Shown here: positions 12,605 to 24,479 of the stretch, one piece after another
Position numbering within the stretch: position 1 is the stretch's first letter
Layout of the letters: each line of letters begins with the position of its first letter
Source of the DNA: Hofstenia miamia
Lineage: Eukaryota > Xenacoelomorpha > Acoela
DNA length: 64,000 nucleotides
NCBI GenBank assembly: GCA_004352715.1
Contig: SCFE01000095.1
Span: 980,836-1,044,835 of the forward strand
Reading direction: 5' to 3'
The notes under the pieces: model-generated
Told to the model about the DNA's origin: nothing
The model's input: only the letters and a program-made list of their open reading frames with translations
Database searches by the model: none
Program-made: the position numbers and the translations under genes

Positions 12605-12759
12605 NNNNNNNNNNNNNNNNNNNNNNNNNNNNNNNNNNNNNNNNNNNNNNNNNNNNNNNNNNNNNNNNNNNNNNNNNNNNNNNNNNNNNNNNNNNNNNNN
12701 NNNNNNNNNNNNNNNNNNNNNNNNNNNNNNNNNNNNNNNNNNNNNNNNNNNNNNNNNNN
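12605..12759. other. Assembly gap (155 N) inside (TA)n
   Basis: (TA)n flanks the gap on both sides, so the missing sequence is probably more TA repeat. Confidence 0.98.
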
Positions 12760-12792
<33 letters not shown>

Positions 12793-13330
12793 AACCTCTG
12801 TAATCGCTGTCTTCAATTACATGGTTCGTTTGTAAAATTAGCCATGAATTTGGGCCATTTTTAAGAAATTCTGTGAAAAAATCAACAAAATATTTTTAAT
12901 TTATATATTTTTTTTCAATCTTAGTCTTTTTACTCCTCTAAATGCAGGTTGATTTATGCATGCTGTTATTGAACAATATAGAACTGTTGAAGTCATTCAA
13001 AGTGACAAACTTGTTTATAATGTTAGTACTCGCGCGCAATATAATAATATATAATATATAATTAGTATAGTAATTAAAAATATTTTTGATTTTGTAAGAA
13101 ACAGCTATTGAAGCCCTACAGAATACTGAAAGCATCTAAAGAATCAGTCTTAAGCTCACAGAGTAACTGCTGCGCAAGTATATATGGCCTGATGACACCA
13201 AAACCCTGCCTGTGGAGTAAGAAAGCATTTGCCAAAGTCTATTGATTCCAAATTAAAGTGAGAAATAATATTTTGATAAGAAATTATTTCAAAGTCAAAT
13301 GCGACTCTCTGTATATTTATTCTTAATTGA

Positions 13331-13800
13331 AGGACTGTTGGATTTTTTAATTAATTTGTAGTGAGCACTGTGAAATCAATCTTTTGATTCACTGAAAATT
13401 TTGGGGTTTTGTTGAATCTAGAAATGTTTGAATCCTATGTGCCTACGCGTACATGTAAGTAGACCCTATTCGGTATTTTTCAAATAATATAACATGTGTT
13501 ACAAGAATAATATAATAGTTGCAGCTCATTGAATTTGCGTGAATTGAGTTCTTTAGGCGCTTAGTTTCCAAATTTACAGTTGAAAATCTCCGTTTAATTG
13601 ATGTTGATTTATTGAACATTTACATTCATTGTAATCCATGGACAAACTTGATGGTGAATCCCAGAAAACAATTCTTTTATTTAAAATCAAGAAATACAAA
13701 CTAATAAATATTATTTGGTAACAATACAAAATGAATGTAACACAATAGGTAAGTTCAGTTAGTGTTTGTTGTTACAAAGTCCAATATATGTGTAGGTGTT
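13331..13800. repeat. Interspersed repeat, copy 2 (uninterrupted)
   Basis: Diverged partner of 9448-10240 in the same orientation, without the GGCTCG insertion. It shows the empty-site arrangement around CGCGTACATGTAAGTAGACCC. Confidence 0.6.
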
Positions 13801-16800
13801 ACAAAGTGTTTGATTTCAGAAAAAAATTTGGTCCAACTTAAAAATTTTGGAAAGTAGCTTAAACAATACCTATTATATTATTTAAGCACATATTTACAAA
13901 ATAATCTCAAAAAATTATAACTGGTCCTATACAAGCAAAGGCTCTTTATCACAATAAAAAATGATGATTTTGGGCTTATTTTTGTCCAAGTTACTATGTT
14001 AACACGAGCCAGGACTATGCTTCTAAATAATTAGCGAAGGGGGTTCTGAGGTAGAGTACTGCATTTTTATGTTAAATTTTGACCAAAATTAATTTTCAAC
14101 TAATAATATTCAACACCCTAAACCGCAATATAGCTTTAGCAAGGGGGCTGAGTCCCTAATCAGATTTAACGATGTAGGCATATATTTCTTAAATCCAAGA
14201 TACTTTTCTTTATCGTTGTAAACATGGAATAATTGATGCCGAAAATAAACTCTTAAAATTTAATTTGGCAAGAGCTTGTACGCAAAGCGATTCTTTGAAG
14301 TTTTGGCCTCAAAGGACTTTATCTCTTTGAATAAATAATAAATTGTACATATTTTTAAATTTAATATACTACTAGATAATTCATTAACTAAATCTATCAC
14401 TAATATCTCCGCACTTTTAATAACGGATTCTCAAATTAATTAGATATGAATTTTTAATTTGAAAATTTGTGAGATTAGTTTTAAATTAAAACGAAAGGTG
14501 TTTTTGAGAATTTAATGCTCTCTTTAGATTAAGTGGATAACTTTCATAACCATAATAATTAAATTTTATATGTGCGTATAAACTCAACGAAATGATGCAT
14601 TTATATTTTTTTCAAAAACACTGACTCACGTTCTAGTGCACATTTATAAAAAAACGAACTACAAATATTTACTTTAGAATATTTTTGTTAGATTTATAAC
14701 CGAGAGTGCAAATAACAATCGAACTTGCCAAGACGAAGGACAGTGAAATATTTTCTGTGTTAATTTTCCTCACAAAAACCATTTTTACATTGTTGTCTGC
14801 GAATACCTACTCTAATCATTGTTCAAATGCGCTTTATTTGATTTCATCAAATAATTGAAGAAATTAGCACTGGTCGATGACATTTTTTTGCATAGAGAGA
14901 GGGTGTACGTTATAGGTTGTATAGACGTTTTTCATTGTCTACATTTCTAAATTATACGTGCCTTTCGCTTTAGTTGTTTGAATATATAGGCAAAGACATG
15001 TATTCTTCATTCTATACAAGATTGCGCATTTTACTGCGGATAGCAGAAGAAATTGCATATGATGAATAATTTATAACTATGCGTATAATATATCAAAAAT
15101 CAATCATCCATTGCATTAGCCACGCAAACTAATTTATTCATTAATTGTGCTGATGACCCATAAATGTGTTTTTATCAAGAAGCGTAATGTTCAATTAGAG
15201 CCTATATTCGAGGAGAGAGTTTATTGGACTGTGTTATCTCGAGGCCCTAATTTATTTCTTTGCAGCAGTTATCTTCTCCCATTATTTATTTTCCCGTAAG
15301 CGGCACATTTCCTCTTTTCAAATCTTTCTAATGTGCTTTTGGTATCTTTGCGCCATGATGTTCTCAAGAACTTTCTACATAAGAATAATTTTATATATTA
15401 TAATTATACCTTATATATAACCTTAATATTATTATAAGGTATACATTGTAATCAATGCTCATATAATTAACACTAGTACGTATTTGAGTGGATTTAATGA
15501 TTTATTAAAAATGTTTCTATAAATTTTATGTTTTGTTATACAATTATTTTCGGTGTGTGCCATCACATACATCTGATTTAATTACGTCTTTCATTATTGC
15601 AGATTGTTATTTAGATTTGACAAATTTTTATGAAATAGTGATAAAATTTGAAAGGTGTGTTTCCTTTCTAGATTTTTTATCATATTTAAGTTGAATTTAA
15701 GCGGAAAAATTAAAACTCGGGAATTCACTTTCAGCATTAGCTCTGTTGTCTAGGCTTTATTTTGCTCTGTTTATAGCACTTTTTTATGTTAATATCAATA
15801 AGGAAATTGGGCTAAATATTTCTTCAAAGTTTTTTTGTGAATCTTTCAATTACTTTTGCTGATTCATTGGGAAGGGAAGATAATATCCTATTGTTATAAG
15901 AGTTATTAACAAACTTTCGTGTTATAAAGTGACGAGAATCAACGGTTTTTGTAAAATCAATGTATTATATAAATTCCATTAAATGGTATGAGTGACCCTG
16001 AAGTTGAAACACTATCGAGCTGAAGTCATACTCTTGGCTGCATCGCTGAGTCCAAACCATGCCCATTGTGTACTACCTGTTATATTCTCAAATGCAGATT
16101 TTTCATCGGCCTGTGATAAATTCCCTAGACGATTCTATTTTGTGTGCTAATTATTAATTTTGCGCATTTTTTGATTGGTTAAGTAGCAGCCAATCGTAGA
16201 AATTGATATGGGCGTCTTCGCTTTTCTTGGAATTGTCTTCGTTAATTTTGTCTAAAGCTTTTTTTAAATTATTGTTAATCGTCAAAAAAATGGATTTGTG
16301 CCCATAGGATCACAATGATACAAACCACTAAACTCAAGTTTAAGGATGGCCGTTAAAGTAGCTATTCACCTGTTTTGTTTGTATTAGTCATTTATACGAC
16401 AAAACGCCAAAAGCTTGTTTATATGAATTTGAATAAATAAAGTTTCGATCAATAAATTTCCCTCCAAAGACATTTTTATGAGAATGGGCGTGAAATATTA
16501 GAGGTTTTCGGAGGAAACTTTTGATGAAACGATATTAACCAATTATTGCATGGCATTTATTAATTTTTCTGCTGAAAGTGATTAAGAGAAATATGTTATT
16601 CAGACATTCTGCATAATGTAAAAATCCACAAGATAATGCCCCGTTGAAATGTTTATTGATAATTATGTATTATGATGTCATAACAAATTTGCAGTTATTT
16701 TAAAATTATGAAACAAACATTAACAATGTTTGATATACATATATTTACTCTATATATTTGTAAGTTCACTTCTCAAACGGTAACAGAAAATTTCTTATTT

Positions 16801-18238
16801 ATACCAAATAAGTATTTTCTTTATTAAGTTAAGTCTACGCTATTTTTCCTCTTTTAATAAATAAAAAATGACCAATGTCTTTCTTTGAGTGATATCCGAT
16901 TTATATGATTCTTTCACATTTTGACTAGTGTGGCGGAAATGATTTATAATTAAATTGGAAGAATATTCTTTGTTAATAAATTAGAAATATGAGAAGAAGA
17001 AACGGTGAAATGGCGATTGTTGCTCTTGAGAGAGAAGTTATAATGTATTTAACTCTATTTATTGCCTTTCTTTACGACAAGGTTCTTTTACACTAATTAT
17101 TCCACTTGCTTGACTGAAGGCAGATTTTTATTGGACTTCTAAATCCACTGAAAATAATTTGTTACGAGATTTAAATTCAACGAAATTGGCTGTAAATATA
17201 AAATTTAGTTTTTTAATGCAGTTCCATTTAATGCATCGCTTTATGAAAAAGAAATAAATGAAACCACTTAACCGAATTTAAATTGAGGTCACGTATTAAT
17301 AGATTCATAATTAAAATAGATTTTTACGCAATTCAATAAATAATACAATAAATATTTTCCATAATTATGATGGGTTCATTTCGCAATGTATTAATAATTT
17401 TGTACAAGATGCACTTTAGAATGCCATTTCGCCAATTGACTGTATTCTCTCCACTTTGAATTAATAATACATTTCATTTTGTGGAACACAAAATTATTTA
17501 AAATTCAAGTTGACATTTCTAGTTTTTGACATTATGATTTTCTACACACATAAAAATATGGGTTGATCTGTAGTAAACCAAACGAGCAACATTTAAGTAC
17601 TTTGTTCGGTGCAGTAAGTAAGAGGCATAGGTAATTCTATACTGTATACAATGTTTCAATTATCAGTGATTGTTTGCTGTTATTGTCATGGGCGTTTTAA
17701 TAGGGGTGATAAAGCACCTCCCAAAACCAACTTGTAGTGCAGGCTTTATTGATCTCTCAATTCGTGTCGACTTTGTGACTTTCTGAATATTTACTTAATA
17801 AAATGGCCCTATATTCATCATTTTTGTTTGCCGAATTATTGGGCATGCCATATTTCTATGCATGGTAACCAGTTTGAATTCCACGTGTTTTGAATGAAAA
17901 TTTAAAGCTAGCATTTTATTCGGAATATATTTTTTCGCATTTGTTAATGCAAATTATGAATTTGGTCAAAAACCTACTCCATCTTTTGATATTAGATTGG
18001 CGAATAGAAAAAATTGCTGTAATTGATTAAATATTTCTTTGAAAACGATTGAAAAGAATATTTTGATGTACATTTTGACAAATTTTTACATTTAAAATGA
18101 TTGACGCATTGCATATATATTCATTTCAACCACTTGTTCAACTAGCCTCCACTTAGATTTGCAATTCAAATTTATGTTTAGCAGAAATTATTGATTTTCA
18201 ACAGATTTGTCAGTATACACGTGATATATACATACATG

Positions 18239-18242
<4 letters not shown>

Positions 18243-18314
<72 letters not shown>
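18243..18314. repeat. (TA)n, about 72 bp
   Basis: Pure TA dinucleotide tract joined directly to the 109-bp repeat that starts at 18315. Confidence 0.97.
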
Positions 18315-18316
<2 letters not shown>

Positions 18317-18423
18317 GCGATTCCAAACATAAATCTTTGAAATTTTGCAACGTGTTGTCTCTTTAATTTACCAACCCCAATGGTAAATATATTTAAGTTC
18401 GAGTGAATGCTGAGGGAGCAATT
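18315..18423. repeat. 109-bp repeat, copy 2
   Basis: Same sequence as 8421-8529, starting CCGCGATTCC immediately after (TA)n. The sequence beyond 18423 is unrelated to that beyond 8529. Confidence 0.9.
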
Positions 18424-18570
18424 AGGGCGTGCTCAATCTGAAAGCACCAAAAGATAGAGGAGAGTCTTCTTTCTCTTTTTCGCTCTAAATCCGCGCGCTG
18501 TCTTCTGACTTTGCGCACCGCACGCCTCAATGGGGTTGGAATATCTTTGCACATAAAGAAACAGTCAAAG
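18424..18570. repeat. Diverged repeat with CACGCCT core, copy 1
   Basis: Contains AAAGCACC, then TCTTCTTTCTC, a CT-rich run, TTTGCGCACCGCACGCCTCAAT and AAAAACAGT-like sequence. It aligns loosely with 19741-19890. The nature of the family is unknown. Confidence 0.45.
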
Positions 18571-18593
18571 TTTTTTGTTACCTCCAGAGGTGT

Positions 18594-18614
18594 NNNNNNN
18601 NNNNNNNNNNNNNN
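18594..18614. other. Assembly gap (21 N) at (TA)n
   Basis: Short N run followed by a (TA)n tract. Confidence 0.98.
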
Positions 18615-18994
18615 TATATATATATTTCAGAGGTGAAATAAGGTACTACTGGTTAGTTATTGTGTAAGAAATTTGGCAAACGAAACAAGTATTTGTGGTG
18701 CAAATTTTTTTTACTTTTGTTTTTATAAAAATTGTATCAAAAACATTAAAATGATGAGTGCTTACTACAATAATTAATTGTTTAATGTGCATTGCGGACT
18801 TCGTAATATGGTATATTTTACTCAATGATACGTGGCGAGGGTGGCAGAGCAATGCATTTACTTTACTAATGGGACCAGGGTGGAGCAGAACAGTTAATGG
18901 ACCGAAAATGCCGATCAACTATATTTATATTTGCTGCTCTTGATGAACTTAACAAAGTTAGGGTCGTCCATTTGTGTACAGAAAAGAAAACCGC

Positions 18995-19038
<44 letters not shown>

Positions 19039-19740
19039 GTATTGAATTATGTGTATGCTCATAGCTATTATTTTCGTCTCATAATTAGTCAATATGATGC
19101 ATATTTGTGAATTCCCCTCTTAATTTTTCACCTGCGAAAGCTTTTACAAATACCTATTCCCAGATTAAAAGGACTACTTCTTGAAATAATGAAAATAATG
19201 ACCTTCTAATAGGTAAAAATTCTTTTTTAACACTATAACAGCGATTACTATTTGGGAATCCATTTACATCTGATGCTGTAAATACGAAAAGTATGGAAAG
19301 AAACAAAATTCTACACAAGATATTCAATGCTATAATCAACATAATTGGAAGCATATGTACGTATACGTACTAGTGTTGTTGTTGAATGAATAATAAAGCA
19401 AACAAAAAATTGCTTAAATGTCATTTTGACCTATTGTCGCGTTACTAGTATTAAATTATGTCACAGTGTAAAGTTATGTGTTTCCCTTTTCAAAAGTGTC
19501 TTTTTCAATAACAAATTGTGTCAAAGAAATTTACAAAAGTAATCAGATTGTTAGGATAGCAACTATATTTAAGTGATGGGTTTAAGAAATACCTATGTTT
19601 TGAAATTTTGCAGTAGTATAAATTGTAAATTTTTCCTTGAAAATTATCCATAAGCAAATTAACCTTAAGCAGTCTAAAAATTTGTTCATATACCTGGAAA
19701 AATTTTATATGTGTTCATAACTCAAAAACTAATGAAGATG

Positions 19741-19890
19741 CCGCAATCAAAAAGCACCATCCAATATAGCAGTGTCTCCTCTTTCAATTTCGTTTTTCAA
19801 TCTCGATCTCTGATTTTGCACACGGCACGCCTTAATTGACATGCAAGGTGTTTTTGCATATCAAAAAACAGTTAAATTTCGTTAGTGATC
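19741..19890. repeat. Diverged repeat with CACGCCT core, copy 2
   Basis: Shares AAAGCACC, TCTCCTCTTTC, TTTGCACACGGCACGCCTTAAT and AAAACAGTTAAA with 18424-18570 in the same order and orientation. No coding potential is seen. Confidence 0.45.
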
Positions 19891-21612
19891 ACATGGGGCT
19901 TAAAATTGTATTTACGTGCGAAAGGAATCAAATTGTCTTTAAAAATCGAGTTTTAAATGAAAATTAGTTTATCTTTTCAAGTTCTTTAGGTACAGTAATT
20001 CAATTCCAAATTTCCTAATATGCTTGGAGAAAGTTTTTCATAAATTTGGAAAACGGTTTGTCTATTTAAATCGACACCAGACTGTCTAAGGTTAATGACT
20101 GAAGGAAAAGTGTTTATTTCAACACTTATTAAAACAGGTATATGCATAAACTATTTATACCAAGGCTGTCTTTCCAATATTTATTCAAAGGTATATGAAT
20201 TTAACATCATTTCCCAATTCTATTTACAATTATCAATAATATTGCAACCTTTTGATTAGATGTTCAATTGAAATTTTAAGCCTATTTCGAGACAATCAAA
20301 GGCGCATACTCTGTAGTCCAATCTGCTGTAAAAATCTAAAATTGGGTCTAAAAATACATGTAGTATTGATACACATTGTAAGTTGCAAAAGAATAATTAA
20401 TAATCTTTCGCAACAGTGTAAGGGATTTGTTTGAATTTTTTCTGGGCATTGTTGTTGAGATGCTATTAATTTCTGAATTGTTACTTGCCTACATGTAAGT
20501 GGTTTTTGAAGGCAATGAACAGATTTCTGAGTGCTTCTTAATGGACATCACTCGTTTGCTATTGTCGGAAAATTTAGCTATTGAATTTCGACATTATTTG
20601 AGTGACATTAAATTTTGCTGAAATTTGAGCGCATCTGCATTCGACTCGTACAAGCATTTCAATGATAGAACGCCATTTTTAGCTCTTTTCCTTTTTCTTC
20701 CTTTTATTCCTTTTATATTCAACCAAAAATAGAAAAGGTTCTTCGCTTTTGTTTTCATTCACTCTTTTATAGACTCTTATAATACAAGAAATACAAGGAT
20801 TGTATTTGGGTTGAAGTGTAAAAGATTTAATCCATTTCATTAGTACTTTTCAGAAGTGGTAAAGAACATCAATATAAAATAATACGTTATGTAGTTGCGC
20901 CGAAAGATTTAAACCAAAGGAGCTCAATTCTCATGTTTAAAACTAAGTGTTCAAGGAGTCAAAAACATGAACAATATCACAAATGAAGTTTACTAGGGTA
21001 AAAATTATTGATATTGCTTGCCATTATGTAAATATGTGGAAAATATAATTAAAACTGTTCATCTCACATGAGATCAAGCGTGAAATTAAAAGAACGTTTC
21101 AAAGAGACTACAACTTTGAACATGGACGTTTGTGCAACTTCAACAATAATCAGGCATTTGGTGGGATTTTAATCATTTTGATTCAACAATACCTGCGTTC
21201 CATATTTGCGGGAGGTCCATTAATTGAAATAAATAGCAATGAATTTTTATGAGGAGTAATTAGAACAGTGTCCAGAGAATTTCACACCGAATTCTGATTT
21301 TCAAATACATGCTTACATGAGAGACTTTGCATTCAATAAATCGTTAGTAAGAATCAAATAGTATGACCTCAGTATGGCTGTTTGGATACACAAATTCAAA
21401 TTTGCAAATCCTCTCACGCACATCAGCAACCATCGTACATATGCCATCGCGTTATCATTTCGTCCTGAATAAATATGTTAGTAAGGAAGAGTTAGGTATA
21501 TGCAAAAAACATACTGTTCAATCAATGACCTACAACTTTTTATAGTTTTTACGAGTTTTAACTCTATGTTTAAATATAATTGGCTTAACTTTGTTTTGAA
21601 ACGGTTGTTTAG

Positions 21613-21708
21613 ATATTTATTGGGAGAAGTTCAGAGTGGCAGTTCGCGTCGATTCAGCGGAGCCTGGTGAATATTCGGAATACGTTTCCTTTATGTTACC
21701 ACAAAATG
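21613..21708 (+). CDS. Eph receptor exon: second FN3 domain, C-terminal half
   Basis: Residues 314-345. It encodes strands F and G: WEKFRVAVRVDSAEPGEYSEY matches the family pattern YxFQVRAxTAAGYGxYS, and VSFMLPQN matches the closing strand. The acceptor is GGTTGTTTAG and the donor is GTAAAG at 21709. Both phases are 1, so the exon is symmetric (96 nt). The motif normally written L-x-P-x-T-x-Y is shortened here to GDIYWEKF, which suggests a slightly reduced E-F turn. Confidence 0.85.
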
Positions 21709-22232
21709 GTAAAGAGATTTGTTGATTTGATATATTCTAGAATATAACAAATAACCTCGCGACATTCGACGCCGAGTAATTAACTTTCAGAAGTTCTGCA
21801 AAGCTAGTGACCTATATGGATGTATGGTATTCGATATACCTAATTATTGTAAATTACTTCGAATATAACACTGTCTTCCAAACTTAAACAATATTTGGTA
21901 AAAATTAGTGTGAAGAAAACTGTGTAGGAAAAATATGAGAAATACTTGTTAGTTTAAAAGACGAGCGGTGTGCGTGACTTATATTCTTGTTTAATTGATC
22001 GCATTTTTGCGGAATTGAGCACAATCGTCAAATTCATGTGGTACATCGCGCACAATTAACGTACAGCGCATTTGTCATTATTATTGAATTATTTGGTTTA
22101 TAAATTAAATCACGTGAATTCGCATATATTAAATAATTCTTTCCGATGGTATTTTAAAGATATATATTTTCCATACTGTTCAATACAACCTACAAACAGA
22201 TGTTCTATTTTGTATCATAAAGTTTGATTTAG

Positions 22233-22403
22233 GAATTTCTATTGGCATGGATGCCAGACAAATTGGAGTTCTTATTGGAGTTATAGTCACGATGACTCTG
22301 CTATTTGCTGTACTGTGTTTCGGTATAATGTGTCTGTATAAAAGAAAAAACCACCAAGCTGCCTGGTCGAACGTGCATTCCTTTGATCATATCGGAGTCG
22401 ACG
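22233..22403 (+). CDS. Eph receptor exon: transmembrane helix
   Basis: Residues 346-402. A hydrophobic segment of about 26 residues (356-381, starting IGVLIGVIVTMTLLF) is followed by the basic stop-transfer KRK. This is the single-pass type I arrangement of Eph receptors. The first part of the cytoplasmic juxtamembrane region follows (QAAWSNVHSFDHIGVD). The acceptor is TTTGATTTAG and the donor is GTATTT at 22404. Both phases are 1. The exon is 171 nt with an open frame throughout. Confidence 0.9.
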
Positions 22404-24353
22404 GTATTTTTTTATATTTATATAATTATGCCATTGTAGTCTACTTAAGGTCCTGGTAGTCACTCTAACCGTGTATTCGTACACTTATTAGCATACACAC
22501 AGATTTTTTTGTTAAATATTTGTGCTCGATGTTGCGATGGAAAGTGACATTAAAGAGAAATCGAAGCATATTAAAAGTTTGGATTGACAGGAGAAATAAT
22601 TTTGAAAATTTTGTTAGAAGGCTATTCCCAACTTTTTTAATTAAGTGTTCTGATACCTTATTGTCACGTTCACTTAGTAGTGTAGAATTAATGAGTTCCT
22701 AACTGACAGACAAAGATTTCTTCACTTTTGCACTCGAGTTACATTAATTAATTTTGCTTTGTTTGCAGTCTGACGCACCCGCATTCTGTCGCATTCATTA
22801 AAAGCTTAATTTTCTTTCGCAAATTTTTTATCTCTTGCACCACTTAATGTTACGTAATCATAAATATAGTTATTTCATCGTGCAGTATGCTTTTTAGGGA
22901 CTATACTATAGTTTTGAAATTCAATTTTTTTATATACAAATTTATTTAATAGACAGGTATTCAAAAAATTATTTGTTTGAAATGTTCTACCTTAAGGATT
23001 TTAAAATGTTATCCAAGAAAAATTTTTACCCAAAGACATTAATGTACAATCACCACCCCTTCAGAAACTGTGCAAAAATAAACAGCACATGATTCTCTTT
23101 GTTATTAGTATACTAGTATCATGATTAGAAAATTTCAAATTTACATCAAATGTTTCTTACTATTTCAGCTTTAACCTAGAACGTTTAAGGTCTTCATCAT
23201 GAAAACAATCATATTCGTGAGATTTTTGGATCTCATTATTAATAGTAAATAGACAATGCATGCATATTGATGTTTACAGAGGTTTTATTCTTTAGATTGT
23301 GCCTTTCGTTGTATAAAAATGAGAACCTAGTCTTTAAAATTTTCTTAAGTAAGAATAATTACCGTTCTAATATATAAATCTTGAGAATTCATTGCAAAAT
23401 GAAACAAGTGATACCATGCATTTAGTCATTACCACATCTGCTCAATTTATTTTAGATTAGCAATATATTGTACTTCATGTTGTAAAATCCTTGCAAATAA
23501 TTAAATGATAAAAGAATATTTTGTTATGCTTAGATAGCAACTCAAATGTGTATAAAATATACTTACATATTGCCAGAGATTAACACGGGCCGAATTTTTC
23601 AGGCCAGGCCTAAAGTGGACTGTCAACTATTATTTCAAGCCCGTTTTCGTCCGTGTTGGAATTTTTGTTGCCCTTTTTCGGCCCGTCAAAATTCATTGAT
23701 CTATTTCAACACATTAATTTTTGGCTGTAGCATTAAGTCCAATTTCACTACAATCTCTTTCTGACTGGGCAGAAGTTGTTTGGGTGACATATATCTTCAA
23801 TGCAACGTTACACAAAGTTGGATATGTGGTTCTATTGAAATTTCAAAAATTTATATTTACAAGCTTGTTACAATTCATTTTATTCGGCCAGTTTTTTGTC
23901 CGCAATTTCGCAAATCTTTGGACTGGCGCGGCCCGTGACCATCTCTTTATATTGCTAGCAATAATAAAAGAATCGTTCGCTATTTAGTATTCAAGATCTG
24001 CTTTATAAGAAAATCATTTGTTTAATGGACAATGTGAATGAAATTAGGCAATAAGTATAGAATAGCATTTATCTAGAAATTGTCTCAATTCTTCAATTCT
24101 AAATTGCCTTTATTTCCTCATTTGCAGAGACGTATGAATTCTGTGTACAATAATTAATTAAATTAATGTTTTAAGATATTCCCTGTCTGTTTTTAATGGT
24201 AGATAATGTACAGAGTCTCCGATGCATTTATTGTCCTTCAGTATGTCTTTGTGATTTGCAGAATGTAACATATTGTTCTCTCCGCATGGTGCTAATGGCA
24301 AAAGTCGAAGATGATTTAAATCTGTTAAATTATAGTAAATTAGTATTATTTAG
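22404..24353 (+). other. Eph intron, 1.95 kb
   Basis: Non-coding, apart from the MITE at 23574-23947. The 3' splice site is placed at TATTATTTAG (24344-24353). A second AG lies 8 bp downstream (CTCTCAG), but it would force a phase that soon meets a stop. Confidence 0.75.
23574..23947. mobile_element. 374-bp hAT-type MITE, GGCCCG family
   Basis: Termini are CAGAGATTAACACGGGCCG and CGGCCCGTGACCATCTCTT, an imperfect terminal inverted repeat. Flanking octamers CATATTGC (23566-23573) and TATATTGC (23948-23955) match at 7 of 8 positions, which fits the 8-bp target duplication of hAT transposons. Inner GGCC/GGCCC words recur near both ends. It encodes no transposase, so it is non-autonomous. Confidence 0.75.
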
Positions 24354-24479
24354 CCTCTCAGATGTACTCCATTCCTCCGGGTCAGGGATTCTGCGAGCCC
24401 ACCTTAAACAATTCCCTTGAAATGCTGATCGCTGATTTTGTACCTGAGATCGATGAAAAGTGTTTGGAAATGAAACACG
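24354..24479 (+). CDS. Eph receptor exon: shortened juxtamembrane segment
   Basis: Residues 403-444. MYSIPPGQGFCEP aligns with the conserved Eph juxtamembrane motif YIDPxTYEDP, and ADFVPEIDEKCLEM aligns with REFxKEIDxSCIxI at the start of the kinase domain. The first juxtamembrane tyrosine is kept (Tyr407). The second is Phe415. In active Eph receptors both tyrosines are autophosphorylated and control kinase release and SH2 docking, so that control is reduced here. The acceptor AG is at 24352-24353, entering in phase 1, and the donor is GTATAT at 24480, leaving in phase 1. The start choice is fixed by the phase and by homology. Confidence 0.82.

Larger units (their letters stand above)
7414..21612 (+). 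other. Large Eph intron, 14.2 kb
   Basis: Non-coding apart from mobile-element pieces listed separately. It contains three assembly gaps (7472-8370, 12605-12759, 18594-18614), long (TA)n tracts (12586-12604, 12760-12790, 18243-18314, about 18996-19034) and several repeats between 8421 and 19890. From about 10241 to 12585, 13801 to 18230 and 19891 to 21600 I see only AT-rich sequence without recognisable structure. An extra exon hidden in the 899-N gap cannot be excluded, but the flanking phases join without one. Confidence 0.75.

Noticed and set aside
24362-24364. ATG at 24362 as a start, or the AG at 24360-24361 as the acceptor
   Set aside because: The residues before it continue in frame from the TTTAG acceptor at 24353, and the later AG gives a phase that reaches a stop within about 20 codons.
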